NCBI GenBank assembly: GCA_034433515.1
Contig: DAOUAL010000055.1
Location: 1-64,000 of the forward strand
Direction: 5' to 3'
Origin: DAOTXS01 sp034433515
Lineage (GTDB): Bacteria; Chloroflexota; Anaerolineae; UBA4142
Length of the DNA: 64,000 bases
Shown here: positions 33,215 through 41,726 of the stretch, piece by piece
Layout of the letters: each line of letters starts with the position of its first letter
Position numbering within the stretch: the stretch's first letter is position 1
Translations under genes and position numbers: made by a program
The notes under the pieces: model-generated
Database searches by the model: none
Told to the model about the DNA's origin: nothing
The model's input: only the letters and a program-made list of their open reading frames with translations

Positions 33215-33895
33215 ATGAACATCTTTACCCTTTTTACCGGTATTGCCAATACGCATCTGCTCACCAATGAGCGTGGCGTATACATCGTGGATGCGGGGAT
33301 GCCGCATCAGGCGCGCCGCATCATCGGCAAGGTGCGCGAACTGGGGTATGCGCCCAACGATGTGCGCCTCATTCTCATCACCCACGGACACATTGATCAC
33401 GCGGGGAGCGCGGTCGCGCTCAAACGTCTCACCGGCGCACCTATTGCGATGCATCGCGGCGATGTGCGCTTGACAACAACGCCGAGTTTGAAAATTCCCC
33501 CGGGGCGCAACGCCACCACCGAAACCATCGGACGGTTGATGCGCGCGTTTGGCTGGGTGATGCCGTTGGAAACGTTTGCGCCGGACATTTTGCTCGAGGA
33601 AGGGCAATCGTTGCGCGAGTTTGGTTTGGACGCGCGCATCGTTCACACACCCGGGCACACGCTTGGCTCCATCACTCTGCTCACCTCGCAGGGAGTAGCC
33701 TTCGTGGGCGATGCGATTTTGAATTTAGTGCGTGTCTCGTTTCCGTTGTTTTGGGAGGATGCAAAGGCGGCGTATGAGAGCGCGTGCAAAATTCGCTCAC
33801 TTGAACCGCGCGTGTGCTACACAGCGCACGGACGCGCCTTTGATTTGAACGCGCTAAAAGCGTTTGTAGAAAATCATTGTAGTGCAACAACATGA
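33215..33895 (+). CDS. metallo-beta-lactamase-fold hydrolase
   Basis: 226 residues. LITHGHIDHAGSAVALK is the H-x-H-x-D-H motif; HTPGHTLGSITLL, FVGDAI and TAHGRAF supply further metal ligands. Substrate unknown. The last four codons (Ser-Ala-Thr-Thr) and the stop come from the MITE-like element inserted at 33880, so the native C-terminus may have been replaced. It starts after a ctttacgttttacg spacer run. Confidence 0.87.
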   Translation: MNIFTLFTGIANTHLLTNERGVYIVDAGMPHQARRIIGKVRELGYAPNDVRLILITHGHIDHAGSAVALKRLTGAPIAMHRGDVRLTTTPSLKIPPGRNATTETIGRLMRAFGWVMPLETFAPDILLEEGQSLREFGLDARIVHTPGHTLGSITLLTSQGVAFVGDAILNLVRVSFPLFWEDAKAAYESACKIRSLEPRVCYTAHGRAFDLNALKAFVENHCSATT

Positions 33896-33983
33896 AATAG
33901 TTGCATACCCGACTGATGGAAAACTGGTTACCGAGACGGCAAAGTATCAAGTTTCCACTACGCACTTTCATGTTGGTGCACTA
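33880..33983. mobile_element. 104-bp MITE-like element, copy 2 (inverted relative to copy 1)
   Basis: Starts tagtgcaacaacatgaa and ends ttcatgttggtgcacta with TA at both ends and the same 104-bp length as 262-365. Its left end forms the stop codon of the upstream gene. Confidence 0.78.
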
Positions 33984-34003
33984 GTAGAGAGTAAAAATTC
34001 TGA

Positions 34004-34032
34004 TTGACGCTTGCACTATCTGGGCGTAAAAT
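34004..34032 (+). promoter_or_regulatory. promoter of the MFS exporter gene
   Basis: TTGACG, 17-bp spacer, TAAAAT. It begins 20 bp after the MITE. The leader contains aaaggaga near 34048 and a gggcaaa/tttgccc hairpin before the ATG. Confidence 0.75.
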
Positions 34033-34089
34033 AGCATCGAGATTACGAAAGGAGACCTGGGGCAAAGTTCTTTTGCCCGTTCAAGCACC

Positions 34090-35355
34090 ATGGCTGACCG
34101 TGTAACTGCATCGGCGACGCAACCCACCAGGCACACGCGATTGTCTATGAGCGTAACCTTTTCCGCGCTCAAGCATCGCAATTACCAACTCTTTTTTGTG
34201 GGCCAGTTGATCTCACTCATCGGCACGTGGATGCAGAATGTTTCGCAACCCTGGCTGGTGTACGACCTGACCAAATCGCCGATGTATTTGGGCATTGTCA
34301 GTTTTGCTTCTGCCGTCCCCGTGATTACGCTCTCGCTCTTTGCCGGCGTCTTTATTGACCGAGTACCCAAACGCAAATTGTTGCTCATCACGCAAACCTT
34401 GGCGATGATGCAAGCATTCTTGCTCGCGGCGGATGTTTTCCTCGGCTGGGTGCAAGCATGGCACATTGTCATCTTTGCCTTTTTGCTGGGCACCATCAAT
34501 GCGTTCGATGCACCCACGCGCCAATCATTTGTGGTCGAGATGGTGGGCAAAGAGGATTTACAAAATGCCATCGGCTTGAACGCGGCAATGTTTCAAACTG
34601 CGCGTATCATTGGACCCAGCATCGCCGGCATTTTACTTGCCGCGATTGGACCCGCGTGGTGTTTCTTTCTCAATGGCGTCAGTTTTTTGGCGGTCATTTT
34701 TTGTCTGAGCCAGATGAACGTCAAACCAATTGTCGGCGCGAAACGCAACGCGAATCCGTTGGCGCAAATGCGCGAGGGGCTGGGCTATATTCGCCACAAT
34801 CAAACCGTGCTGACTTTGCTCACGATGGTCGCGGTCTCGAATATTTTTGCGTTTGGCTATTCGGCGTTGATGCCGGCTTTTGCGCGCGATGTGTTGCACG
34901 GCGGACCGGAAACGCTGGGATGGTTGAGTGCAGCGGTGGGAGCCGGTGCGTTGACCGGCGCCCTCACCGTTGCCTCGCTAGGAAACTTTCAACGCAAAGG
35001 TTTGTTGCTCACCGCCGGCAATTTATTTTTCCCGGCGATGGTCTTGCTCTTTGCCTCATCGAAAATCTTGCCGCTCTCGTTGATCATTCTGGTGGGCGCG
35101 GGCTTGGGCTTTATGATTCAAAATGCGATGTCAAACACGTTGGTGCAACTGAATGTGCCGGATCATTTGCGCGGACGCGTGATGAGTGTATATATGCTCG
35201 TTTTCCAGGGATTCTTTCCGATTGGTTCATTGATGGCGGGGACGATTGCACAATACTTTGGTGTACCCATTGGCGCGGCGTTTGGCGGTACGATTGCGTT
35301 GATCGCCGGATTGATCTGGCTTTGGCGCGCGCCGTACATCCGGAAACTCGCGTAA
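34090..35355 (+). CDS. MFS exporter, EntS/MFS_3 type
   Basis: 421 residues with about 12 transmembrane helices. FSALKHRNYQLFFVGQLISL, GTWMQNVSQPWLVYDLT and RVPKRKLLLITQTLAMMQA match the enterobactin-exporter-like MFS_3 family, which expels siderophores or drugs using the proton gradient. The start at 34090 has no SD; an ATG 19 codons later (34147) is an alternative. Two downstream genes are close enough to be co-transcribed. Confidence 0.88.
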   Translation: MADRVTASATQPTRHTRLSMSVTFSALKHRNYQLFFVGQLISLIGTWMQNVSQPWLVYDLTKSPMYLGIVSFASAVPVITLSLFAGVFIDRVPKRKLLLITQTLAMMQAFLLAADVFLGWVQAWHIVIFAFLLGTINAFDAPTRQSFVVEMVGKEDLQNAIGLNAAMFQTARIIGPSIAGILLAAIGPAWCFFLNGVSFLAVIFCLSQMNVKPIVGAKRNANPLAQMREGLGYIRHNQTVLTLLTMVAVSNIFAFGYSALMPAFARDVLHGGPETLGWLSAAVGAGALTGALTVASLGNFQRKGLLLTAGNLFFPAMVLLFASSKILPLSLIILVGAGLGFMIQNAMSNTLVQLNVPDHLRGRVMSVYMLVFQGFFPIGSLMAGTIAQYFGVPIGAAFGGTIALIAGLIWLWRAPYIRKLA

Positions 35356-35359
35356 AACG

Positions 35360-35857
35360 ATGTGGTCGCAAATTGTCGGCACATTGATACTTTTGATCAT
35401 AGCCACGTACATCATTCAACTGTTTGTCCCACGTTCGCGAGGCAATCCGAACGCGCGCCGCACCACCTTACGCGGCGATGTCGCGCCGATGATCGGATTC
35501 TTTGGCATTGTGTTGCTCGGTTTGTCGTTGGCGGAAGCAATCCGGCGCGCCGTGTTCGATGGCTGGGCAACCGGCGTCGTGGGAGGTCTCGTCATCGGTG
35601 TCGCGTTGTGGGTCGGTTCAATGAACCTACCCGCTGGATCCGCCACGAATAATCGGTCTGCTCTGATCGCCACCTTTCGATTCCTGCGGGCGTACGGCAT
35701 CATCATTCTGGCAATCATCATCGGGGTCTCACTCGCCGTCCGGATCGTGGGGGCGATGCTTGAAGTGTTTTTTGCTGGTGTGGTCGGCATCATTTTAATC
35801 GTCATTGCGTTGCGAATGTTCGTGGGGAACCCACAAACTACCAATCACAGAGGATAA
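35360..35857 (+). CDS. membrane protein of unknown function
   Basis: 165 residues with four hydrophobic segments (about 5-22, 42-60, 70-88, 108-150) and short polar loops. No recognised motif. Its stop overlaps the next start (taATG), and it lies 4 bp after the exporter gene. Confidence 0.7.
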   Translation: MWSQIVGTLILLIIATYIIQLFVPRSRGNPNARRTTLRGDVAPMIGFFGIVLLGLSLAEAIRRAVFDGWATGVVGGLVIGVALWVGSMNLPAGSATNNRSALIATFRFLRAYGIIILAIIIGVSLAVRIVGAMLEVFFAGVVGIILIVIALRMFVGNPQTTNHRG

Positions 35858-36711
35858 TGATGGCAAAATATAGATTGCTCGGTGCGTATGGTCATCCCGA
35901 TGATGAGCAAGGGGTCAGCGGTTTGATGCACAAGTACGCCAGCGAAGGCGTGGATGTTACGCTGGTCTGCGCCACGCGCGGCGAAGCCGGGGAAATTGCG
36001 CCGGGCGTTCAAGCGACGCCAGAAAATCTGGGCGCGGTGCGCGAAGCAGAACTCCGTTGCGCCGCAGAAAAAATCGGCGTGAACAATTTGTATTTTCTGG
36101 ATTATCGCGATTCTGGCATGCTGGGCACGCCAGACAACAATCACCCGTGTGCCTTTTGGCAAGCCAACCTGTTCGAGGTTGCGGAAAAATTGGTGCGCAT
36201 TATTCGCCGGCACAAGCCACACGTGATCCTGACTTTCGATCCGAACGGCGGCTATGGGCATCCTGACCACATCAAGATCCATCAAGCATCACTCATTGCA
36301 TACTTTGTGTCTGGCGACCCACGCATCTATCCTGACCAAATTCAAAAAGAAGGCTTGGAACCATGGACAGTGTCCAAGTTGTATTGGGGAGCCTTTCCGC
36401 GCAGTCGGTTTGAAAAATATGCAGAACTTGCCAAACAGGCGGGGCTTGACCTAGGTGTGCCGATGCAAGAATTTTTGAAACGCGCCCAGCCCGATGCAAT
36501 TATCACGACGCGCATTGATGTCTCGCCGTACGTGGATTTTAAGTTGAGTGCGTTGTACTGTCACGCTTCGCAGATGAATCCGAATAGCATTTTCAGCAAG
36601 ATTCCCATCGAGATTCGGCGCGAGGGGATGAAGGTGGAAACGCTGGTGCGTGCCGAATCGCGCGTGGTGGTGCAAGGCGAAGAAACGGATTTGTTCACCG
36701 GCATCGGATAA
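35857..36711 (+). CDS. LmbE/PIG-L family N-deacetylase
   Basis: 284 residues. GAYGHPDDEQGVSG carries the zinc ligands His and Asp-Asp, and NGGYGHPDHIKIH the third ligand. The family removes acetyl groups from GlcNAc-containing compounds such as precursors of mycothiol or bacillithiol (MshB/BshB). It resembles those thiol enzymes, but no other thiol gene is beside it. ATG at 35857 or 35860. Confidence 0.88.
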   Translation: MMAKYRLLGAYGHPDDEQGVSGLMHKYASEGVDVTLVCATRGEAGEIAPGVQATPENLGAVREAELRCAAEKIGVNNLYFLDYRDSGMLGTPDNNHPCAFWQANLFEVAEKLVRIIRRHKPHVILTFDPNGGYGHPDHIKIHQASLIAYFVSGDPRIYPDQIQKEGLEPWTVSKLYWGAFPRSRFEKYAELAKQAGLDLGVPMQEFLKRAQPDAIITTRIDVSPYVDFKLSALYCHASQMNPNSIFSKIPIEIRREGMKVETLVRAESRVVVQGEETDLFTGIG

Positions 36712-36765
36712 ACAATGTCGCGGATGGCGGGGTGCGTAACCACGCCATCCGTACCACGCAATAAA

Positions 36766-36895
36766 CTCGGACGCGCCGAAACAACACCGGCATTGATCCA
36801 CGAAGGACACGAAGATTTCTCTGTTCTTCCTTCGTGCCCTGGGTGCCCTTCGTGGATGAAAAAATCTTTGTGCAACGATTTCATTGGATAGGTAC
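36766..36895. repeat. dispersed repeat, copy 3 (inverted, about 27 bp shorter)
   Basis: Reverse complement of the repeat at 1254 and 9054, with short internal deletions. It ends at 36895, one base before the ATG of the following gene, so that gene's ribosome-binding region (ggatagg) is repeat-derived. Confidence 0.85.
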
Positions 36896-36896
36896 T

Positions 36897-37601
36897 ATGA
36901 TCTATCAAGTTGGCGATCACAGCGGGGTCTATTGCATCGAAAGTGCGGGCAGCGCACGCGTGTATTACGTTGCGCCCGAAGCCACGTTGATTGACGCCGG
37001 TATGCCGAACAAGACCGATAAAATTCTGAGCGCGCTCGCCCACATTGGCGTGCAACCCCTGCATGTCAAGCGCATCATTCTCACGCATCATCATTTCGAT
37101 CACGTGGGGAGTTTGTGGGAACTGAAACGCCGCACCGGCGCGACCATTTTCGTGCATCAACGCGATGCCGATTACATTGCGGGCAAGCGTCCGCGGCGCG
37201 CACCACGGCAACTTTCGGGACGTCTCTTGTTTGGCTTGATGAATTTGTTTGGCACCCAAAATGTTCCCGGCGTTGAAGTAGATCATCGCGTACAAGATGG
37301 CGATACGATTGGAGGATTTACAGTCATCCATACCCCGGGACATACGCCGGGACACATCTGTTTGTTGCGCGAAGGATTTCTCTTTAGCGGCGATTTGTTG
37401 AACGCTCAAGCTAGCGCGTTCACCGAAACCGCCCACATTTTCACTGCCGATATTCCCACCTCGCGACAGAGTATTCGCAAGGTTGCCGAATTGGAATTCG
37501 AGGCGATCTTGTCTTCGCATCGTCCGCCAGTCGTTTTTGGCGCGATGAGCAAAATGCGAGCGTTAGCACAAAAACTTGGCACACTGGAGCGCGATGCGTA
37601 A
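36897..37601 (+). CDS. metallo-beta-lactamase-fold hydrolase
   Basis: 234 residues. LTHHHFDHVGSLWELK, HTPGHTPGHICLL and LFSGDLL give the dinuclear metal site. The substrate is unknown. It resembles the protein at 33215 but has about 25% more loop sequence in the middle (GKRPRRAPRQLSGRLLFG). The open frame continues upstream into the repeat, but the family's N-terminus starts at 36897. Confidence 0.87.
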   Translation: MIYQVGDHSGVYCIESAGSARVYYVAPEATLIDAGMPNKTDKILSALAHIGVQPLHVKRIILTHHHFDHVGSLWELKRRTGATIFVHQRDADYIAGKRPRRAPRQLSGRLLFGLMNLFGTQNVPGVEVDHRVQDGDTIGGFTVIHTPGHTPGHICLLREGFLFSGDLLNAQASAFTETAHIFTADIPTSRQSIRKVAELEFEAILSSHRPPVVFGAMSKMRALAQKLGTLERDA

Positions 37602-38565
37602 ACTTTGGGTTGGACTTGGGTTGGGCTTGACCACCGGGATTTTGGCAACCAGCACGCTTGTGTTGGGCAATCGGCGGGTAGATGAGTGGGAAACGCTCAC
37701 GCCCGCCGCCGCGCCGGAAGGCGATTTTGTTACACTTGCCGATGGCGCGCGCATGCGTTTTATTCAACGCGGCAACACGGGTACACCAATCGTTTTGATT
37801 CACGGTTTGATGGACTCGGCGGATTTCTGGCATCACAACCTAGATGCGCTGGCGCAACACCACCGCGTTTGGGCGATTGATCTGGTTGGCTTTGGTTATT
37901 CATCGCGCATCAGCGAGCCGGTGTACTCGCTCCACTATTTCGCGCGCGCGATCCGCGAGTTTATGGATGTGCAAGGCATCACGCAGGCGCACGTGATTGG
38001 TCATTCGCTTGGCGGCGCGGTTACGTTACAACTTGCGCGCGATTATCCAACCCGTGTGAACCAGTTGATTCTCATCGCGCCCGGCACCTTCCTGATCAAT
38101 TCGATTGGTCTGCTCCATTGGTTCGCCCAAGTTCCCTGGGTGCCGCGCGCATTGATGGGCTTTGCGCTCACCAGCAAACAAGCACGGTGGCGCGCCTATC
38201 GCAACGCGTTAGGCAACCCGGCGCATTTCAATCCGTACGACGCACAATTGCGCATCCAACCGATGCGTGTGCGCGGTACAGCAGACGCCCTTATCGCTAT
38301 GGCGACCTCACGCTGGACGAATAATTTGGAAAATGAGTTGGCGCACATTTCCGCGCCCACCCTGATTGTGTGGGGCGATCGCGATCGGGCGGTGCCAGTG
38401 GCGCACGCGGAGAAACACGCTCGCGCATTGCCCAATGCCAAATTGGTGATTCTGGAAGGCGCGGGACATATTCCGCACATTGAGTTCCCAGCCATCGTGA
38501 ATCCGTTGTTCAACAATTTTCTGGAAGGTACGTCGGAAAAAACTATTTTACCGCGCCGCGCGTAG
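37594..38565 (+). CDS. membrane-anchored alpha/beta hydrolase
   Basis: 323 residues. N-terminal anchor (about 5-25), HGLMDSADFW oxyanion region, GHSLGGAV nucleophile elbow, GDRDRAVPV Asp region, GAGHIPHIE catalytic His. An external esterase or lipase-like role is likely. It overlaps the preceding gene by 8 bp and converges with the next gene by 18 bp. Confidence 0.87.
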   Translation: MRKLWVGLGLGLTTGILATSTLVLGNRRVDEWETLTPAAAPEGDFVTLADGARMRFIQRGNTGTPIVLIHGLMDSADFWHHNLDALAQHHRVWAIDLVGFGYSSRISEPVYSLHYFARAIREFMDVQGITQAHVIGHSLGGAVTLQLARDYPTRVNQLILIAPGTFLINSIGLLHWFAQVPWVPRALMGFALTSKQARWRAYRNALGNPAHFNPYDAQLRIQPMRVRGTADALIAMATSRWTNNLENELAHISAPTLIVWGDRDRAVPVAHAEKHARALPNAKLVILEGAGHIPHIEFPAIVNPLFNNFLEGTSEKTILPRRA

Positions 38566-39135
38566 AATCTTGCGGATTGCCGGCGCCAAGTCTTGGCTGG
38601 TGTCTATAACGAGATGCGGTCGGCGGATCGGTTCGACTTCGGTTTTCATATTTTCGTGCACATTCCAATCCGCGTCGGAATAATCGAGCGGGTCGGGTTG
38701 CTCAAAGCGTTGGCGCAAGCGGGTGCGCACAACCTCTTCCGGCGCAATCGTCTGGATGATGACGAGTTTGGCGTTCGTCTCATCGGCAAGGCGATACAAC
38801 TTTTCGCGGTGCCACTCGGCGAGGTTGGTGGCATCATAAAGCACGCGATAACCCGCTAGCAACAAACGTTTCATCACGGCGCGCCCAACTTGATGCACCA
38901 ATGCGCTTTCTTCGGCGGAGTAGGTTGGCTGTTGATGCGACAGGATTTTCCGGACCAAGTCGCTATTGACGATGATGAGTGGTAATTGGTCTGCCAAGCG
39001 GCGCGCCAGAAACGATTTGCCGGTGCCGGGCAAACCACTAATGATGAACAAGACCGGTGTCGCGGTGGTTTCGTTATGGAGCGTGAGGGCGTGCAAAACT
39101 TGGTCAACCAAGTTGGCAAATGGATCGGCAGGCAT
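38548..39135 (-). CDS. P-loop kinase-like ATPase
   Basis: 195 residues. Walker A SGLPGTGKSFLARRL, then VNSDLVRK and YDATNLAEWHREKLYRLAD, as in polynucleotide- or zeta-toxin-like kinases (AAA_33). It probably phosphorylates a small molecule or nucleic-acid end. Monocistronic on the minus strand; its 3' end overlaps the hydrolase gene. Confidence 0.82.
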   Translation of the reverse strand: MPADPFANLVDQVLHALTLHNETTATPVLFIISGLPGTGKSFLARRLADQLPLIIVNSDLVRKILSHQQPTYSAEESALVHQVGRAVMKRLLLAGYRVLYDATNLAEWHREKLYRLADETNAKLVIIQTIAPEEVVRTRLRQRFEQPDPLDYSDADWNVHENMKTEVEPIRRPHLVIDTSQDLAPAIRKILRAAR

Positions 39136-39196
39136 CGGTCATATTATAGCCCAAAATGGATCGGTGGAAAATCAACTTTTCCTTTTGGGTGAATTC

Positions 39197-39205
39197 TGGT
39201 ATAAT
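39197..39205 (+). promoter_or_regulatory. extended -10 promoter of ftsH
   Basis: TGGTATAAT about 48 bases before the ftsH ATG. No clear -35. Confidence 0.6.
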
Positions 39206-39253
39206 TTAACCGGACGCGTGAATCGCGTCGTGCAGAAAGTTAGGTGATAGAGA

Positions 39254-41110
39254 ATGACGTCTAATAATCAACAATGGTTGCGCAATGGGTTGATCTATTT
39301 GTTGATCGTGGTGGCAGTGGTCGCGCTGTTCTTTCAGTTCTTCCAACAGCCCAAACAACCCAACACCGTTCCCATCAGTAAAATTGCTCAAAGCGTTCAA
39401 GCCGGGCAAATCAAAAAAATAGTGTCGAGTGGTCAAAGCATTACCGCATTTTACAAAGAAGGTGCTTTGCAAGAAACCGCCATCAAAGCCAGTCGCGATA
39501 CCAGCGTCGAAGAAACGCTCAAAAATCTAGGTGTGGCAACAGACAAAATTGCCGCCGTGGACATTGTGTACGATAATCCAACGCAATGGGGTGATGTGAT
39601 TGGCTTGTTGAGCGCGTTCTTGCCGCTCATCTTTGTGGGCGCGTTGTTTTTCTTCTTGATGCGCCAAGCCCAAAGTGGCAACAATCAAGCGATGGCATTT
39701 GGCAAGTCGCGCGCGCGCGTCTTTTCCGGTGACAAGCCCACCGTAACGTTTGCCGATGTGGCGGGCGTGGATGAAGCCAAAGCCGAACTCCAAGAAGTGG
39801 TCGAGTTTCTCAAAGAGCCAGAAAAATTTACCTCGCTCGGCGCGCGGATTCCCAAAGGGGTGTTGCTCGTGGGACCGCCGGGCACCGGCAAGACCTTGCT
39901 GGCACGCGCTGTCGCCGGCGAAGCGAATGTCCCGTTCTTTTCGATCAGCGGCTCGGAATTCGTCGAAATGTTCGTCGGTGTGGGCGCCTCGCGCGTGCGC
40001 GATCTGTTCGATCAAGCCAAGCGCAATTCACCGTGCATCGTCTTTGTAGATGAAATTGATGCGGTCGGTCGGCATCGCGGTGCCGGGCTAGGCGGCTCGC
40101 ACGATGAACGCGAGCAAACGCTCAACCAAATCTTGGTCGAGATGGACGGGTTCGATACAGACACGAACGTGATCATCGTCGCGGCAACCAATCGCCCGGA
40201 CATTCTTGATCCGGCCTTGTTGCGCCCGGGCCGCTTTGATCGGCGCGTCGTGTTGGATCGGCCCGATATGAACGGCCGCAAGCAGATTCTCCAAGTGCAC
40301 ATCAAAGGCAAGCCGATGGCGGAGGATGTGAATCTTGACCTCATCGCCAAGCAGACGCCGGGCTTTTCTGGCGCAGACATTGAAAACTTGGTGAATGAAG
40401 CGGCGATCCTTGCCGCGCGGCGCAACAAAAAAGCGATTGGCACCGCCGAACTGCAAGAGTCTATCGAAAAAGTGATTGCGGGACCGGAACGCAAGAGTCG
40501 GTTGATCAGCGAAGAAGAAAAACGAATCGTCGCGTATCACGAAGCCGGGCACGCGCTCACGATGCGGATGTTGCCCAACTGCGATCCCGTCCACAAAGTT
40601 TCGATCATCTCGCGTGGGATGATGGGGGGCTATACGCTGGCATTGCCGGAGGATGATCGGTATCTGGGTCGCCGTGCCAAGTTTATGGACGATTTGTCCG
40701 GTTTGCTGGGCGGCCGCGTGGCAGAAGAAATCGTCTTTGGCGATGTGACCACTGGTGCCTCAAACGATTTGGAGCGCGTGACGGAACTGGCACGCGCCAT
40801 GGTGACCCGCTATGGCATGAGCGAAAAGTTGGGACCCCGTACCTTCGGTAATCGAGAAGAGTTGGTGTTCCTGGGCCGGGAAATTTCCGAGCAACGGAAT
40901 TACAGCGAAAAGGTCGCGCAAGAAATTGACGAAGAAGTCAGACGCATCATCAATCTGGCGTACAACAAAACGCGCGAAATTTTGACCACGTACCGCGATA
41001 AACTCGATGCACTGGCTAATCGGTTGATTCACGAAGAAACGATCGAGGGGTCCGAGTTTGAAGCGATGTTCAAAGACTTGCCCAAGGTGGCGGCAACGCC
41101 AGCGGCGTAA
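39254..41110 (+). CDS. ftsH: ATP-dependent membrane zinc protease FtsH
   Basis: 618 residues. Two membrane helices (about 9-27 and 117-135), AAA+ domain with Walker A GPPGTGKT, Walker B IVFVDEIDA and pore loop FVEMFVGVG, then the metalloprotease motif HEAGH with His429. It degrades membrane and short-lived regulatory proteins as a hexamer. SD aggtga. Downstream a hairpin aacggct/agccgtt with TT (about 41157-41200) may end the transcript. Confidence 0.97.
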   Translation: MTSNNQQWLRNGLIYLLIVVAVVALFFQFFQQPKQPNTVPISKIAQSVQAGQIKKIVSSGQSITAFYKEGALQETAIKASRDTSVEETLKNLGVATDKIAAVDIVYDNPTQWGDVIGLLSAFLPLIFVGALFFFLMRQAQSGNNQAMAFGKSRARVFSGDKPTVTFADVAGVDEAKAELQEVVEFLKEPEKFTSLGARIPKGVLLVGPPGTGKTLLARAVAGEANVPFFSISGSEFVEMFVGVGASRVRDLFDQAKRNSPCIVFVDEIDAVGRHRGAGLGGSHDEREQTLNQILVEMDGFDTDTNVIIVAATNRPDILDPALLRPGRFDRRVVLDRPDMNGRKQILQVHIKGKPMAEDVNLDLIAKQTPGFSGADIENLVNEAAILAARRNKKAIGTAELQESIEKVIAGPERKSRLISEEEKRIVAYHEAGHALTMRMLPNCDPVHKVSIISRGMMGGYTLALPEDDRYLGRRAKFMDDLSGLLGGRVAEEIVFGDVTTGASNDLERVTELARAMVTRYGMSEKLGPRTFGNREELVFLGREISEQRNYSEKVAQEIDEEVRRIINLAYNKTREILTTYRDKLDALANRLIHEETIEGSEFEAMFKDLPKVAATPAA

Positions 41111-41266
41111 CCCATCAAGCAATCGCGTCAAAGGTGACGATAGTCGAAACTGGTGGTGCCCGAAACGGCTGGGTGACTCGCGTCGCCAAGCCGTTTTGCG
41201 TTCCTGCGGCAGACTGGTGCCGACGTCTCGACGCTCCAGCGGTTGAATGAAAATGGACCAAGCGTA

Positions 41267-41280
41267 GGACAAATTTGTCC
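41267..41280. promoter_or_regulatory. 14-bp perfect palindrome before the thioesterase gene
   Basis: ggacaaatttgtcc, 9 bases before the SD ggaggag. A candidate operator or mRNA hairpin. Confidence 0.4.
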
Positions 41281-41301
41281 GACCTTTTCGGAGGAGGGCT
41301 T

Positions 41302-41697
41302 ATGGAGGAAATTGCCCCGGGTCTAAGTGCCGAAGTCAGCGAATTTGTCACCGAACAACTCACGGCTGCCTCGGTCAAGAGCGGGTTGGTCTCGGCGTAC
41401 GCGACCCCGGCTATGATCGCGTTGCTTGAAAACGCCAGCGTGATGGCGATTCAAAAATATTTGCCCAAAGGGCAAACGTCGGTGGGCGCCGAGATTCACC
41501 TGCAACACATCGCGCCGACGCCGGTCGGTGTGCGGGTGCGCGCGCGCGCCGAAGTGATGGCGGTGGATGGCAGACGCATCACGTTCAAGGTCGAGGCGTG
41601 GGATCACAAGGAAAAGATTGGCGAAGGGACACACGTGCGCGTGATTGTGGATGCGGCACGGTTCAAAAACCAAGTGGATCAAAAAATGAAATTCTAA
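41302..41697 (+). CDS. hot-dog-fold thioesterase, FlK-like
   Basis: 131 residues. VSAYATPAMIALLENASVMA and VGAEIHLQHIAPTPVG are typical of the fluoroacetyl-CoA-thioesterase-like hot-dog family, with Thr, Glu and His placed as catalytic residues. The substrate is an unknown acyl-CoA. Start follows ggaggag; the upstream in-frame extension lacks similarity. Confidence 0.85.
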   Translation: MEEIAPGLSAEVSEFVTEQLTAASVKSGLVSAYATPAMIALLENASVMAIQKYLPKGQTSVGAEIHLQHIAPTPVGVRVRARAEVMAVDGRRITFKVEAWDHKEKIGEGTHVRVIVDAARFKNQVDQKMKF

Positions 41698-41726
41698 CGA
41701 GTTTGACAACGATCAACGGAGGCAGG

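Noticed and set aside
9207..36711. Mycothiol or bacillithiol pathway from the MshA-like GT4 and the LmbE-type deacetylase
   Set aside because: The genes are about 25 kb apart with no ligase or acetyltransferase partner; family membership alone does not show the pathway.
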